Source: Blastomonas natatoria (GTDB taxonomy: Bacteria; Pseudomonadota; Alphaproteobacteria; Sphingomonadales; Sphingomonadaceae). From it: 64,000 nucleotides of DNA. The stretch's first letter is position 1. Each line of letters starts with the position of its first letter. Below, piece by piece: positions 17,110 to 25,992 of this stretch. Where the stretch lies: the NCBI RefSeq assembly GCF_003201955.1, contig NZ_QJJM01000007.1, positions 5,891-69,890 of the forward strand. Direction: 5' to 3'. The position numbers were made by a program, and so were the translations under genes. The notes beneath the pieces were generated by a model. It ran no database searches and was not told the DNA's origin. It was given only the letters and a program-made list of their open reading frames with translations.

Positions 17110-18318
17110 TCAGCGCGCCAGCAGCGGGGCGAGCGTGGCGGCATTGCCGTCGGACGGAAGGGCCGAGGTGCCTGTCAATGCAGCGAGCAGCGGATAGACA
17201 TCGACATTGTCGAACAGCGGCAGGCTTGCGGTCGGCCTGATCGAGGGGTCGAAGGCCATGAACAGCGCCTGCATGTCCGCATTGGCGGGATCAAAGCCAT
17301 GCGCACCACCCTTGACCGGCCAGGAAGGCGGGCCGGACAGGATCGTCCAGCCAATATCGGCGATGCAGATGATCGCGGCGACGCGCGGGTTCTTGCCGTA
17401 ATGCAGATGCGCGGGCAGGTCTTCCTTGCGATGACAGGCCATGTGTTCGTGCGGCTTGAGCAATGCCTGATAGACGCGCTCGTCGGTCCCCGCCGCCGGT
17501 TCGATGGCGGCATAGGGGCCTGCCTCGACTGCGATATAGCTGGCCCGGTCGATCAGATCGTCGAGCTGGATGACCCGGTCCTCGGCCGTCTCGGCCATGC
17601 CATGATCGGCGGTGATGACGAAATTCGCATTTACCCCCAACGCCTCGACGCCGCGCACCAGATCGCCGATACGCGCATCGACCTCGGCAATCGCCGCATC
17701 GAGTTCGGGCGAGCGACCGGGGCCGAAGCGGTGACCGGCGGTGTCGACGGTATCGAAATACATCGTGACGAGGCGCGGGCGGATGGCGGCGGGGCGGCGC
17801 ATCCAGTCGAGCACTGTGTTCACGCGCTGTGCGTTGCCGATATTCTGGTCGAAGCGCATCCAGTCGCTCGGACGCAGGCCTCCATGTGCGATCTCGCTGC
17901 CCGGCCAGAACATGGTTGCGGTGCGGATGCCGGCTTTCTCGGCCGTGATCCAGATCGGTTCGGCTTCCTGCCACCAGAACGGGTCGAGCGCCTGGCGGGC
18001 ATCGCCCATGCTGAATTTCTGGTCGGGGCGGACAGGATCGATCATCATGTTGCCGACAATGCCGTTGCGGTCGGGGCGCTTGCCGGTGACGATGGTATAA
18101 TGGTTGGGGAAGGTCTTGCTCGGGAAGCTCGGCCGCATCGCTGCCGCGACCCCGCGCTTGCGCAATTCGCCAAGATTGGGCGTAAGACCGCGATCGAGAT
18201 AATCGGGGCGCATGCCGTCGATCGAGATCAGGATGGTGACCGGCGGTTCGCCTTCGTTAGCGAAGGCTGGGGCGGCCAGCGCCAGCGCAAGCAGCGCGGC
18301 GATGAGCCGCGCAATCAT
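17110..18318 (-). CDS. Exported type I phosphodiesterase / alkaline phosphatase family protein
   Basis: Encodes 402 residues with an N-terminal Sec signal (MIARLIAALLALALAAPAFA). The alkaline-phosphatase-superfamily metal and nucleophile sites are visible: ISIDGMRPDYLDRG, the threonine nucleophile in SKTFPNHYTIVTG, DTAGHRFGPGS, and ITADHGMAE. This matches the nucleotide pyrophosphatase/phosphodiesterase (NPP) group, which cleaves phosphodiester or pyrophosphate bonds in the periplasm using two zinc ions. Its start overlaps the stop of the PhoD gene by four bases, so the two are cotranslated and probably serve phosphate scavenging. Confidence 0.9.
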   Translation of the reverse strand: MIARLIAALLALALAAPAFANEGEPPVTILISIDGMRPDYLDRGLTPNLGELRKRGVAAAMRPSFPSKTFPNHYTIVTGKRPDRNGIVGNMMIDPVRPDQKFSMGDARQALDPFWWQEAEPIWITAEKAGIRTATMFWPGSEIAHGGLRPSDWMRFDQNIGNAQRVNTVLDWMRRPAAIRPRLVTMYFDTVDTAGHRFGPGRSPELDAAIAEVDARIGDLVRGVEALGVNANFVITADHGMAETAEDRVIQLDDLIDRASYIAVEAGPYAAIEPAAGTDERVYQALLKPHEHMACHRKEDLPAHLHYGKNPRVAAIICIADIGWTILSGPPSWPVKGGAHGFDPANADMQALFMAFDPSIRPTASLPLFDNVDVYPLLAALTGTSALPSDGNAATLAPLLAR

Positions 18319-19871
18319 GCCGGCAGCCCCGTCATCCGCGCGCCGGGCGTGCCGTGCGCAATCTCTGCCGTGGCACGCCGCTTGATGCTGTTCTGGCGCA
18401 CGGACACCTTGTCGACCACCTGGAAATGGGCGAGCCAGGCATCGGGCGTGACCTCGCACACCACATAGCCACGCTGATCGTTGAGGAACCTGAGCTCGGG
18501 ATTGTTCTTCATCATCTGCTCGCTGCCATAGCGCAGGTCCGATCCGTCACCGCCGCTGCTGATCGAGGTGGCGACGATCTCGGTGCCCACCACCTTGTCC
18601 TGATGGACGAGATCGCCGACGAAATTCTGGTGCTCGTCGCCGGTCAGCACCACCACATTGCCGAGACCCGCCATCCGGGCGAGCATGCGCTGGCGCGGCA
18701 CCTCATAGGCGGCCCAGCTGTCCATATTGGCGATGCGCGTGTCCTCGTTCGCGGCGCGCCTGCGGTCGAGGCTCATCATCATGATCTGCTGCGCCAGGCA
18801 GTTCCAGCGCGCGCTGTTGCGCTTGAGGTTGCGCGCGAGCCATTCTTCCTGCTCCGCGCCCAAAACCTGCGCGGTCTTCTCGCCCACGCCCTCGCAGAGC
18901 GGCTTGAAGCCGTCGTCACAGGCCTGGTCGCTGCGATAGGAGCGGGTGTCGAGCAATTGCAGTTCGGCCAGATTGCCGAAGCGCGCGGTGCGGTGGAAGA
19001 TGCCGGTGCCGAAGCGCGGCATGTTGGCACGGCGGATGGGCATATGCTCGTACCAGGCCTGGAGCGCGGCAGCGCGGCGCAGCGCGAAGACGTCCGCCGG
19101 GACATCGGCATTTTCGTTGATGTCGGACACCCAGTTATTCTCCACCTCGTGATCGTCGAAGGTGTGAAAGAAGCTGTGCATCGCATGCGCGCGCTGAAGA
19201 TCGGTATCGGCCTTGGTCTGGGCATAGCGCAGGCGATAATCGCCGATGTCGTAAAGCTCCTGTCCCAGATGCTGGCGCACCGGTACCTGCAGGCCGCCGC
19301 CGAAATAGTTCGCGCGCGTCGGGCTGCCGCGATATTCGTAGATATAATCGCCATAATGGAACACGAAGTCGAGGTCCTCGCGCGCCAGATGATTGTACGC
19401 GCCGTAATAGCCGTCCTCGAAATTCTGGCAGCCAGCGACACCGAATTTCAGCCGATCGACCGCTGCCTGCGCCAGTGGCAACGTCCGGGCACGCCCGGTG
19501 AAGCTGCGCTCTCCGCCTGCGGTGAAGCGATACCAATAGGAACGCTGCGGCTGCAGCCCGGTCACCTCGACATGCACGCTATGTGCGGTTTCCGGACGCG
19601 CGAATGTTTGGCCCTTGGCGACGATATTGGCGAAACGGTCATCGCTCGCCACTTCCCAGTCGACCGGCATCGCCGACATAGGCATGCCGCCATGCGCTTC
19701 GAAGGGATCAGGCGCGAGCCGGGTCCAGATCACGAAGCCGTCGGGCGAGGGATCACCCGAGGCGATGCCGAGCGCGAAGGGGAAGGTCCGGAACACGCTC
19801 TGCGCCCTGAGGATGCCGGGGGTCGCAAGGGCAAGCGGCGCGGCGGCGATGAACAGACGGCGTGAGAGCAT
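18315..19871 (-). CDS. phoD: Alkaline phosphatase D family protein (PhoD)
   Basis: Encodes 518 residues. The N-terminus MLSRRLFIAAAPLALATPG is a Tat-like signal, expected for PhoD, which folds with Fe and Ca before export. A PhoD N-terminal domain (FALGIASGDPSPDGFVIWTR) is followed by the metallophosphatase core with VAGCQNFEDGYYGAYNH, FVFHYGDYIYEYRG, FDDHEVENNW and VLTGDEHQNFVGD. The enzyme releases phosphate from diesters and monoesters in the periplasm. It overlaps the phosphodiesterase gene downstream. Confidence 0.94.
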   Translation of the reverse strand: MLSRRLFIAAAPLALATPGILRAQSVFRTFPFALGIASGDPSPDGFVIWTRLAPDPFEAHGGMPMSAMPVDWEVASDDRFANIVAKGQTFARPETAHSVHVEVTGLQPQRSYWYRFTAGGERSFTGRARTLPLAQAAVDRLKFGVAGCQNFEDGYYGAYNHLAREDLDFVFHYGDYIYEYRGSPTRANYFGGGLQVPVRQHLGQELYDIGDYRLRYAQTKADTDLQRAHAMHSFFHTFDDHEVENNWVSDINENADVPADVFALRRAAALQAWYEHMPIRRANMPRFGTGIFHRTARFGNLAELQLLDTRSYRSDQACDDGFKPLCEGVGEKTAQVLGAEQEEWLARNLKRNSARWNCLAQQIMMMSLDRRRAANEDTRIANMDSWAAYEVPRQRMLARMAGLGNVVVLTGDEHQNFVGDLVHQDKVVGTEIVATSISSGGDGSDLRYGSEQMMKNNPELRFLNDQRGYVVCEVTPDAWLAHFQVVDKVSVRQNSIKRRATAEIAHGTPGARMTGLPA

Positions 19872-19942
19872 GGCGTTCGATCCTTCCTAGGGCAGCGGCC
19901 CTGCACCGCCATGCCCGGATTTTCTGACAGGGCGGTGACGGA

Positions 19943-21043
19943 TCAGACGTTGAACTTGAAGTGCAGCACATCGCCGTCCTGCACGACATATTCCTTGCCT
20001 TCCTGGCGCAGCTTGCCGGCATCGCGCGCGCCTGCCTCGCCATTCAGCGCGATATAATCGTCATAGGCGATGGTTTCGGCGCGGATGAAGCCACGTTCGA
20101 AATCGCTGTGGATTTCGCCCGCCGCCTGCGGCGCCTTGGAGCCGACCTCGACCGTCCAGGCGCGTGCTTCCTTGGGACCGACAGTGAAGAAGGTAAGGAG
20201 GTGGAGCAGGTTATAGCCGGCGCGGATGACGCGCGCGAGGCCGGTTTCCTCGAGGCCTAGGTCGGAAAGGAACTCCATCCGCCCGTCATGGTCCATGCCG
20301 ACCAGTTCGAATTCGATCGCGGCGGAGACGACGACGGCCTCTGCGCCTTCGGCCTTGGCCTTTTCGAACACGCGCGCGCTGAATGCGTTGCCGTCCGCCG
20401 CGCTGCCTTCGTCGACATTGCAGACATAGAGCACGGGCTTTGAGGTCAGCAGTTGCGCCTGGGCGAGTACGCGCGCTTCCTCGTCATCGGCAGGCTCGGT
20501 CAGCCGCGCAGGCTTGCCTTCGCGCAGCAATTCCAGCGCCTTGCCGAGCACCGACGCGCCGATCTTCGATTCCTTGTCGCCCTGCTGGCCGCGCTTGACG
20601 AGGCCGGGGACGCGCTTTTCGAGGCTTTCGAGATCGGCGAGCAAAAGCTCGGTTTCGACCGTTTCCGCATCCGAGATCGGATCGACCTTGTTCTCGACAT
20701 GCTGGATGTCGTCATCCTCGAAGCAGCGCAGTACATGGACGATGGCATCGACCTCGCGGATATTGCCGAGAAACTGGTTGCCAAGGCCTTCGCCCTTGGA
20801 TGCGCCGCGCACCAGCCCTGCGATATCGACGAACGCGAGCTGGGTGGGGATGATCTTCTGGCTACCCGCGATGGCGGCCAGCTTGTCGAGCCGCGGATCG
20901 GGGACGGCGACATTGCCGACATTGGGCTCGATCGTGCAGAACGGATAGTTCGCCGCCTGCGCCGCCTGCGTCTCGGTCAGCGCGTTGAACAGCGTGGACT
21001 TGCCGACATTCGGCAGCCCGACAATACCGCATTTGAAACCCAT
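19943..21043 (-). CDS. ychF: Redox-regulated ribosome-associated GTPase/ATPase YchF (OLA1)
   Basis: Encodes 366 residues, the usual length. The P-loop is [15 protein letters not shown], followed by the [12 protein letters not shown] switch segment and [21 protein letters not shown]. The NKxD position is variant as normal for YchF (LYVCNVDEG). The C-terminal TGS domain ends [20 protein letters not shown]. The protein is cytoplasmic and influences translation and stress responses. Confidence 0.97.
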   Translation of the reverse strand: MGFKCGIVGLPNVGKSTLFNALTETQAAQAANYPFCTIEPNVGNVAVPDPRLDKLAAIAGSQKIIPTQLAFVDIAGLVRGASKGEGLGNQFLGNIREVDAIVHVLRCFEDDDIQHVENKVDPISDAETVETELLLADLESLEKRVPGLVKRGQQGDKESKIGASVLGKALELLREGKPARLTEPADDEEARVLAQAQLLTSKPVLYVCNVDEGSAADGNAFSARVFEKAKAEGAEAVVVSAAIEFELVGMDHDGRMEFLSDLGLEETGLARVIRAGYNLLHLLTFFTVGPKEARAWTVEVGSKAPQAAGEIHSDFERGFIRAETIAYDDYIALNGEAGARDAGKLRQEGKEYVVQDGDVLHFKFNV

Positions 21044-21133
21044 GATTTTCCCAGCCTGAAAGTGTTTGTCGGCGCCTCCGCCGATCCTGGCTGCGCCCTA
21101 GCGCCATTGCCGGGGCAATTCCAGTGCCTCCGC

Positions 21134-22129
21134 TCAGCCGATTTCGTGCACTGCCTTGACCCAGGGGCCATAGGGAGAGCCGCCCAGCATCTGGACCTGC
21201 ACCCTGGCAGAAAGCTCGTTGATCGCCTCTTGCGGTTTGGGACCGGGATGCACGGCGCGGCGCAGGGGGCGCTGGCCAGCGGGCAGCGCGATGATCTCGG
21301 CGATCGCGCGGGGCACGTCCATCGGGTCGGCCGAGCGACCGCTGCCGTCCTCCATGCCCATCCGCGCCACGACGGCGGGATATGCTGCAGCGCGCTCGGT
21401 ATCGAGCCGCGCCTTGAGCGCGCCGGTATAGCGGTTGCGGTTGCGCCAGACATCGGTGGGATAGCCGCCCGGTTCGATGATGGTCACGTCGATGCCATGC
21501 GGCACCAGTTCATAGGCCATCTGCTCGCTCAAGGCCTCAAGCGCGAACTTGGTCGCCGAATAATGCCCGCCATTGGGCACGATCACCCGGCCGAGCTGCG
21601 AGGAGATGTTGACGACAAGGCCACGCTTGGCCTTGCGCATCGCAGGCAGCGCCGCGCGCGCGACGCGCTGGGCACCGAACACGTTGGTGTCGAAGATCAG
21701 CTTCGTCGCCTCCATGTCCTGCAGTTCGATCGGGCCGGTAATGCCGATCCCGGCATTGTTGATGATGACATCGAGCGCACCGCCGGCTTGCGCCTCGGCT
21801 TCGCGTACCGCCCTGGCGACCATGGCATCCGACAGGACATCGAGTTCGATCACCGATATGTCGAGCTTCTCGGTCTCCGCCGCGCTGAGCAGTTCCGATG
21901 CTTGAGGCCGCGGCAGGTTGCGCATGGTCGCGAACACTTTCGCGCCAGCACGCGCATAATGCAGTGCACCGAGAAAACCGAAGCCCGTCGCGGCCCCGGT
22001 GATCAGTATCGCCTTGCCCTTGAGATCTGGCGCTGCCGATGCCTGCGCGGCGACTCCAGGCGCAAACGCCGCCATTCCGGCAAGAGCGCCGCCGGCAAGG
22101 ATATCGCGTCGATGGGGGAACTCGGCCAT
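21134..22129 (-). CDS. Tat-exported short-chain dehydrogenase
   Basis: Encodes 331 residues from the ATG at 22129, with AGGAG eight bases upstream. The N-terminus has HRRDILAGGALAGMAAFAPG, a twin-arginine-like signal ending around AAQASA. The mature part is a classical SDR: ITGAATGFGFLGALHYA, NNAGIGITGP, serine in VVNISSQLGR, and the YSATKFALEAL catalytic tyrosine and lysine. Periplasmic SDRs exported with bound cofactor are uncommon but known. It lies downstream of the PhoX gene on the same strand, separated by a strong hairpin. The substrate is unknown. Confidence 0.87.
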   Translation of the reverse strand: MAEFPHRRDILAGGALAGMAAFAPGVAAQASAAPDLKGKAILITGAATGFGFLGALHYARAGAKVFATMRNLPRPQASELLSAAETEKLDISVIELDVLSDAMVARAVREAEAQAGGALDVIINNAGIGITGPIELQDMEATKLIFDTNVFGAQRVARAALPAMRKAKRGLVVNISSQLGRVIVPNGGHYSATKFALEALSEQMAYELVPHGIDVTIIEPGGYPTDVWRNRNRYTGALKARLDTERAAAYPAVVARMGMEDGSGRSADPMDVPRAIAEIIALPAGQRPLRRAVHPGPKPQEAINELSARVQVQMLGGSPYGPWVKAVHEIG

Positions 22130-22148
22130 GGCTGTCACTCCTGAAGGG

Positions 22149-22188
22149 TTGCGGTCGCCAGCATCGCAAAGGATGCTGGCGACCGCAA
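22149..22188 (-). terminator. Perfect 17-bp hairpin between PhoX and SDR genes
   Basis: The 17 bases at 22149-22165 are perfectly complementary to those at 22172-22188 with a six-base loop. The core reads GGTCGCCAGCATC paired with GATGCTGGCGACC. It lies downstream of the PhoX stop and directly upstream of the SDR ribosome binding site. There is no T-tract, so it may act as a terminator, attenuator or mRNA-stabilising stem. Confidence 0.6.
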
Positions 22189-22254
22189 TGTTTCAGATAG
22201 TTGAGCCCGATCGCTGCGTTGACCCATGAGGTCCGCGCATCAGATGTGGCCGCG

Positions 22255-24156
22255 TCAGTTGCCGACCGGCTGCTTGTCGGTCCGTGTCACCACGACAGTG
22301 GACGAACGCGGCTTTTCGCCGTTGATCGGCCAGTTGCCCGTCGGGTGCTGGATGTTGACGAAAAAGTCGGTGAGGCTGGGCGTATAGGCGATGCCGGTGA
22401 TTTCGCAGCCGAGCGGACCGACGAGGAAGCGCTTGGATTGCTTGGTCTTCTGGTCGACATAGAACATCGCATTGTGGCCGAAGGCCTGATCGATTGTCAC
22501 GCCGCTGACGCCCGAATTGCCCGGAACCGAGTGGTCGGTCTGCACCCACAGACGGCCCTGAGGATCGATGCGGATGCCATCGGGGCTGGAGAAGGTGTCA
22601 CCGCTGATATTGCCGACCAGATTCTCGCCCCCCGAGCGCAGCGCCGGATCGCCCGCGAGCAGGAACAGCTCCCAGGTGAAGGTGGTGGCAAGCGGCGAAT
22701 CGCCCGATTCGCGCATCTTCAGAATGTGGCCGTGGCGGTTGGTGACGCGCGGGTTGGTGGCATCGGTCACTCGGCGGCCCGAGTTGTTGGTGAGCGCAAC
22801 GAAGATCGCGGTGTTGTCGGGCGCGACCGTGATCCATTCCGGACGATCCATGACGGTGCCACCGGCGACCCGCGCGGCAGATTTCGTGTTGATCAGCACA
22901 TCGGCCTGGTTGCGGAAATCGACCGTGCGCGGAGCCGGCGGGGTGGTCGACTGGCTGATATCGCCCGGATCGCGTGCGCCGACGACCAGACCGTTCTGAC
23001 CCTGTTGCAGCAGACGCCATTCGCCGGTGCCATCGGCGTTGAAGCGCGCGACGAAGAGCTGGCCGAAATCGAGCATGTCGATATTCGCAGCACGGTTGGT
23101 GGCGCTGAATGCGCGTTCGCAGACGAACTTGTAGATGCAGCCCGGGGTTGCATCGTCACCCATGTAGAAGGCGACGCGGCGGTCGGAATTGGCCATGAAC
23201 GCGGTATTTTCATGGTCGAAACGACCCATGGCGGTGCGCTTGGTGGGGGCGGCGAGTTCCTGGAACGGGTCGATCTCGACCACCCAGCCATAGTCGTTGG
23301 CGGGCTGGCTGGGATCGAAATAATTGTCCGTGGTTTCCTCGCAGGTGAGATAGGTGTTCCACGGCGTGCGGCCGCTTGCGCAGTTGTTGAGCGTGCCCTT
23401 GATCGGGTTGCTCAGCAAGCCGGCAGCCGGACCGCCGACGCGATAGGCCGAATTGCCGGTATAGCGCTTGTTGTAGCGCGAATTGGGGACGACCGACCAT
23501 TTGCCGTCTGCGCCCTTGGCGATCTCGACCACGCCGACACCGACCGCCGACAGTGCGAGCTGGCGTTGGGCCGCCGTGGCCGATGCCGGGTTGCTGGTGA
23601 TCGCAGCCACGTCTGCATCGCTCATCAGGATGTTGAAATCAGGATATTCGAAGTTCACCGCGAGCACGCCCGACGTGTTGGCGTCGGTGTTCGGGATCGC
23701 GAACAGCTCCATGCCGTCATGGTTGCCGCCGGCCCATTTTTCTGCCTGGCCGGGGGTGGGGAACGCGCCGCCGAATCCGGCAACGCCGGGTTCGATCACA
23801 TCGCCCGCCTTCAGCAGAATACTGGTCTCGTAACCGGTCGGCACGGTGACGCGGTCGTTCTGGTTGGCAGCGACCGAATTGAAAGTCACCGAGAAGCTGG
23901 GGGCAGGCGCCGGAGCCGGGGTAGGCGTAGGTGCGGTTCCGGTATTGGGAGGCAGCGTCACGTTGTTGCCTGCGCCATTGCCGTCGCCGCCGCAGCTTGC
24001 GACCATCGGCGCCAGCGCCAGGCCGAACAGACCGTTCACCAGGATCCTGCGGCGCGAAGGGTTGGCCGCGACAATCGCCTCAAGGCAATTGGGATTGTCG
24101 TGATCGGCCATTTCGGTGCGATAGGGCGCGCGCGCGGCGTCGGTAAGGTGTGACAC
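22255..24156 (-). CDS. PhoX-family (DUF839) phosphatase-like protein
   Basis: Encodes 633 residues from a GTG at 24156, chosen because GGGGGAA lies six bases upstream; the next ATG is 15 codons in. A Tat-type signal SRRRILVNGLFGLALAPMVA is followed by a cysteine in ASCGGDGNG, so it could be a lipoprotein. The body is the DUF839/PhoX beta-propeller: FGGAFPTPGQAEKW, NYFDPSQPANDYGWVVEIDP, MGRFDHENTAF, YMGDDATPGCIYKF, SPDGIRIDPQGRLWVQTD, and CEITGIAYTPSLTDFFVN near the end. PhoX enzymes release phosphate from many esters using Ca and Fe. It is the third phosphatase-type gene in 7 kb. Confidence 0.88.
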   Translation of the reverse strand: MSHLTDAARAPYRTEMADHDNPNCLEAIVAANPSRRRILVNGLFGLALAPMVASCGGDGNGAGNNVTLPPNTGTAPTPTPAPAPAPSFSVTFNSVAANQNDRVTVPTGYETSILLKAGDVIEPGVAGFGGAFPTPGQAEKWAGGNHDGMELFAIPNTDANTSGVLAVNFEYPDFNILMSDADVAAITSNPASATAAQRQLALSAVGVGVVEIAKGADGKWSVVPNSRYNKRYTGNSAYRVGGPAAGLLSNPIKGTLNNCASGRTPWNTYLTCEETTDNYFDPSQPANDYGWVVEIDPFQELAAPTKRTAMGRFDHENTAFMANSDRRVAFYMGDDATPGCIYKFVCERAFSATNRAANIDMLDFGQLFVARFNADGTGEWRLLQQGQNGLVVGARDPGDISQSTTPPAPRTVDFRNQADVLINTKSAARVAGGTVMDRPEWITVAPDNTAIFVALTNNSGRRVTDATNPRVTNRHGHILKMRESGDSPLATTFTWELFLLAGDPALRSGGENLVGNISGDTFSSPDGIRIDPQGRLWVQTDHSVPGNSGVSGVTIDQAFGHNAMFYVDQKTKQSKRFLVGPLGCEITGIAYTPSLTDFFVNIQHPTGNWPINGEKPRSSTVVVTRTDKQPVGN

Positions 24157-24361
24157 AGTGATTCCCCCGAAAATCAGGTAGTTGATGCCGCATTCAGCCC
24201 CGCGCTGGAGCGGCGTGCGCGTGTGTTGCCCGAGTTGCGCGCGATTGTGATGGCCGGATGGTGACGGCATCAAGTCGCTTTTGAGACGAATTTATGTAGC
24301 AGATCCGGGGGTTTGGCTTCGATCTTGTCAAAACCTTCGATTATCAGCAGTTATCCGGGGC

Positions 24362-25165
24362 ATGCGGACCTTGCTGACTGTCGATGATCTCACCCGCGAC
24401 CTGTTCGCGCTCGGCATCGGCGCCAAGGATATCGTTCTGGTGCATGCCGGGTTGCGCAGCATCGGTCCGATGATCGCGGGCCCCGACACGCTGATTGCGG
24501 CGCTGCGGCAGGTCGTGGGGCCGGAAGGCACGATCATGGCCTATGCCGACTGGCAGGGCGCACCCGAAGCGGCGTGCGACGAGGAAGGGCATATCCTGCG
24601 CGAATGGCGCGATCATGTTCTGCCCTTCGATCCTGCCGCCTCGCGCGCGATCCGCGACAATGGCGCGTTTCCGGAATTCTTGCGGACCACCTTGGGCGCG
24701 CTGCGCAGTGTCAGTCCCGGCCCGTCGATGGTCGCGCTCGGGGCCAAGGCAAAGTGGCTGCTCGATCCGCACCCGCTCGACTACGGCTATGGCCCCGGCA
24801 CGCCGCTCGCGCGGCTGGTCGAGGCAGGGGGAAAGGTCGCCATGATCGGCGCGCCCTGGGAGACGATGACGCTGCTCCACCATGCCGAACATCTCGCCGA
24901 TATTCCGGGCAAGCGCGTGGTGCGCTGGGACGTGCCGTTTCTGGAAGATGGGCAGACGGTGTGGCGCACGGTCGAGGAGTTCGATACCGGCAATCCGGCG
25001 GTCGAAGGCCTGGACGATGATTATTTCGACGAAGTGGTGCGCGATTTCGTCGCAACGGGCCAAGGCAGCCAGGGCACGATCGGCGCGGCCAGTGCGCTGC
25101 TGGTCGATGCGCCCGCGATGACGCGCTTTGCGGTCGATTGGCTCGAAAGCCGGTTCGGGCCTTAA
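24362..25165 (+). CDS. AAC(3) family aminoglycoside N-acetyltransferase-like protein
   Basis: Encodes 267 residues, the usual length for the antibiotic_NAT family. Typical segments are DIVLVHAGLRSIGPMIAG at the N-terminus, the turn GPEGTIMAYADW, PHPLDYGYGPGTPLARLVE and MIGAPWETMTLLHHAEHLAD, the last holding the conserved histidines. Family members transfer acetyl from acetyl-CoA to the 3-amino group of aminoglycosides, but many chromosomal homologues have other amine substrates. It stands alone, divergent from PhoX and convergent with the SEDS-like gene, overlapping its stop by four bases. No mobile element lies next to it. Confidence 0.85.
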   Translation: MRTLLTVDDLTRDLFALGIGAKDIVLVHAGLRSIGPMIAGPDTLIAALRQVVGPEGTIMAYADWQGAPEAACDEEGHILREWRDHVLPFDPAASRAIRDNGAFPEFLRTTLGALRSVSPGPSMVALGAKAKWLLDPHPLDYGYGPGTPLARLVEAGGKVAMIGAPWETMTLLHHAEHLADIPGKRVVRWDVPFLEDGQTVWRTVEEFDTGNPAVEGLDDDYFDEVVRDFVATGQGSQGTIGAASALLVDAPAMTRFAVDWLESRFGP

Positions 25166-25992
25166 CGCTGCCGTGCGGCGAGCAGGCCGATGCCGAGCCA
25201 CAGGCCGAGCGGGAAGCTCATGCCGGCGCCCACCAGCGGCACCGGAAACCAGCCGAAGATCGGCGCGACGCTGACCGCCCCGATATAGAGCGCGATCGCG
25301 CGCGCGGCGGTGTCTTGCAGCCGCAGCGCGAACAGCATCGCCGGGATCGCGGCGAGGCTGGCGACGGCGGCCCAGGCGAGGGCGGGTGTGGCGGCATGCG
25401 CTAGCTGGACGATCTGTTCGACCTCCGGCACCGGCTGCAGCGGATCGGCGCGGAGCAGCGACAGCGCAGCGATGCCGACCAGACAGATGGCCGTGACCAG
25501 AGCGGCGATGCGCTTGTCGGTGACCAGAATCGCGAACCCTGCGAGTGCAAGCGCGAAGGCTTGCGAGGCATCGGGCTGGATCGCGAGGATTGCGGCAAGC
25601 AGCGTTGCGATGATCGGCACAAGACGATGCTGCGCGCCCAGGCGCGCCATTGCCACGATCGCTGCGGGAAGGGTGAGCGACGCGATATTGACGAAAAGCG
25701 GACCGGCGGAGAGCCAGCGGTGCACGCCCTGCTGATCGGGTCCGGCCAGCGTCGCTGCAACCAGCGCCAGCGCGGCGACGGCAATTCCGATCCAGGCCCG
25801 GGGCGAGGGGGTTGCCCGCGCGATGGCAAAGGCCAGGCCGCCGCCGACCGCCCAGGCCGCGATATTGGGGATCCAGCGGATCTGCGGCGTACCGCTCAAC
25901 ACCATCGCCGCAATGCCGCAGCCGGAAGCGATCAACGAAAGGAGCGCGAAAAGTGCAAGCAGCCGGGCATCGCTGCGGTCGGTTGCGGTCAT
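25162..25992 (-). CDS. Small polytopic membrane protein with SEDS (RodA/FtsW)-like landmarks
   Basis: Encodes 276 residues with about eight to nine hydrophobic helices. Three landmarks occur in the same order as in RodA of this window: GVHRWLSAGPLFVNIASLTL (RodA GSQRWIELGF), AIQPDASQAFALALA (RodA TQPDLGTSIAV) and PVPLVGAGMSFPLG then LWLGIGLL (RodA PLPFLSYGGSS then CIGLL). The external loop that carries the catalytic aspartate in RodA (PEGHTDFVFA) is shortened, and no matching aspartate is seen. So it looks like a reduced, probably non-catalytic SEDS relative. Its stop overlaps the convergent AAC(3) gene and its start is overlapped four bases by pth upstream. No established gene name applies. 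Confidence 0.7.
   Translation of the reverse strand: MTATDRSDARLLALFALLSLIASGCGIAAMVLSGTPQIRWIPNIAAWAVGGGLAFAIARATPSPRAWIGIAVAALALVAATLAGPDQQGVHRWLSAGPLFVNIASLTLPAAIVAMARLGAQHRLVPIIATLLAAILAIQPDASQAFALALAGFAILVTDKRIAALVTAICLVGIAALSLLRADPLQPVPEVEQIVQLAHAATPALAWAAVASLAAIPAMLFALRLQDTAARAIALYIGAVSVAPIFGWFPVPLVGAGMSFPLGLWLGIGLLAARQR

Noticed and set aside
20453-24153. Long plus-strand open frames opposite ychF, the SDR and the PhoX-like gene
   Set aside because: Their translations are rich in His, Arg and Asp with no domains, which is typical of antisense frames in GC-rich DNA, while the minus-strand genes have complete family motifs.
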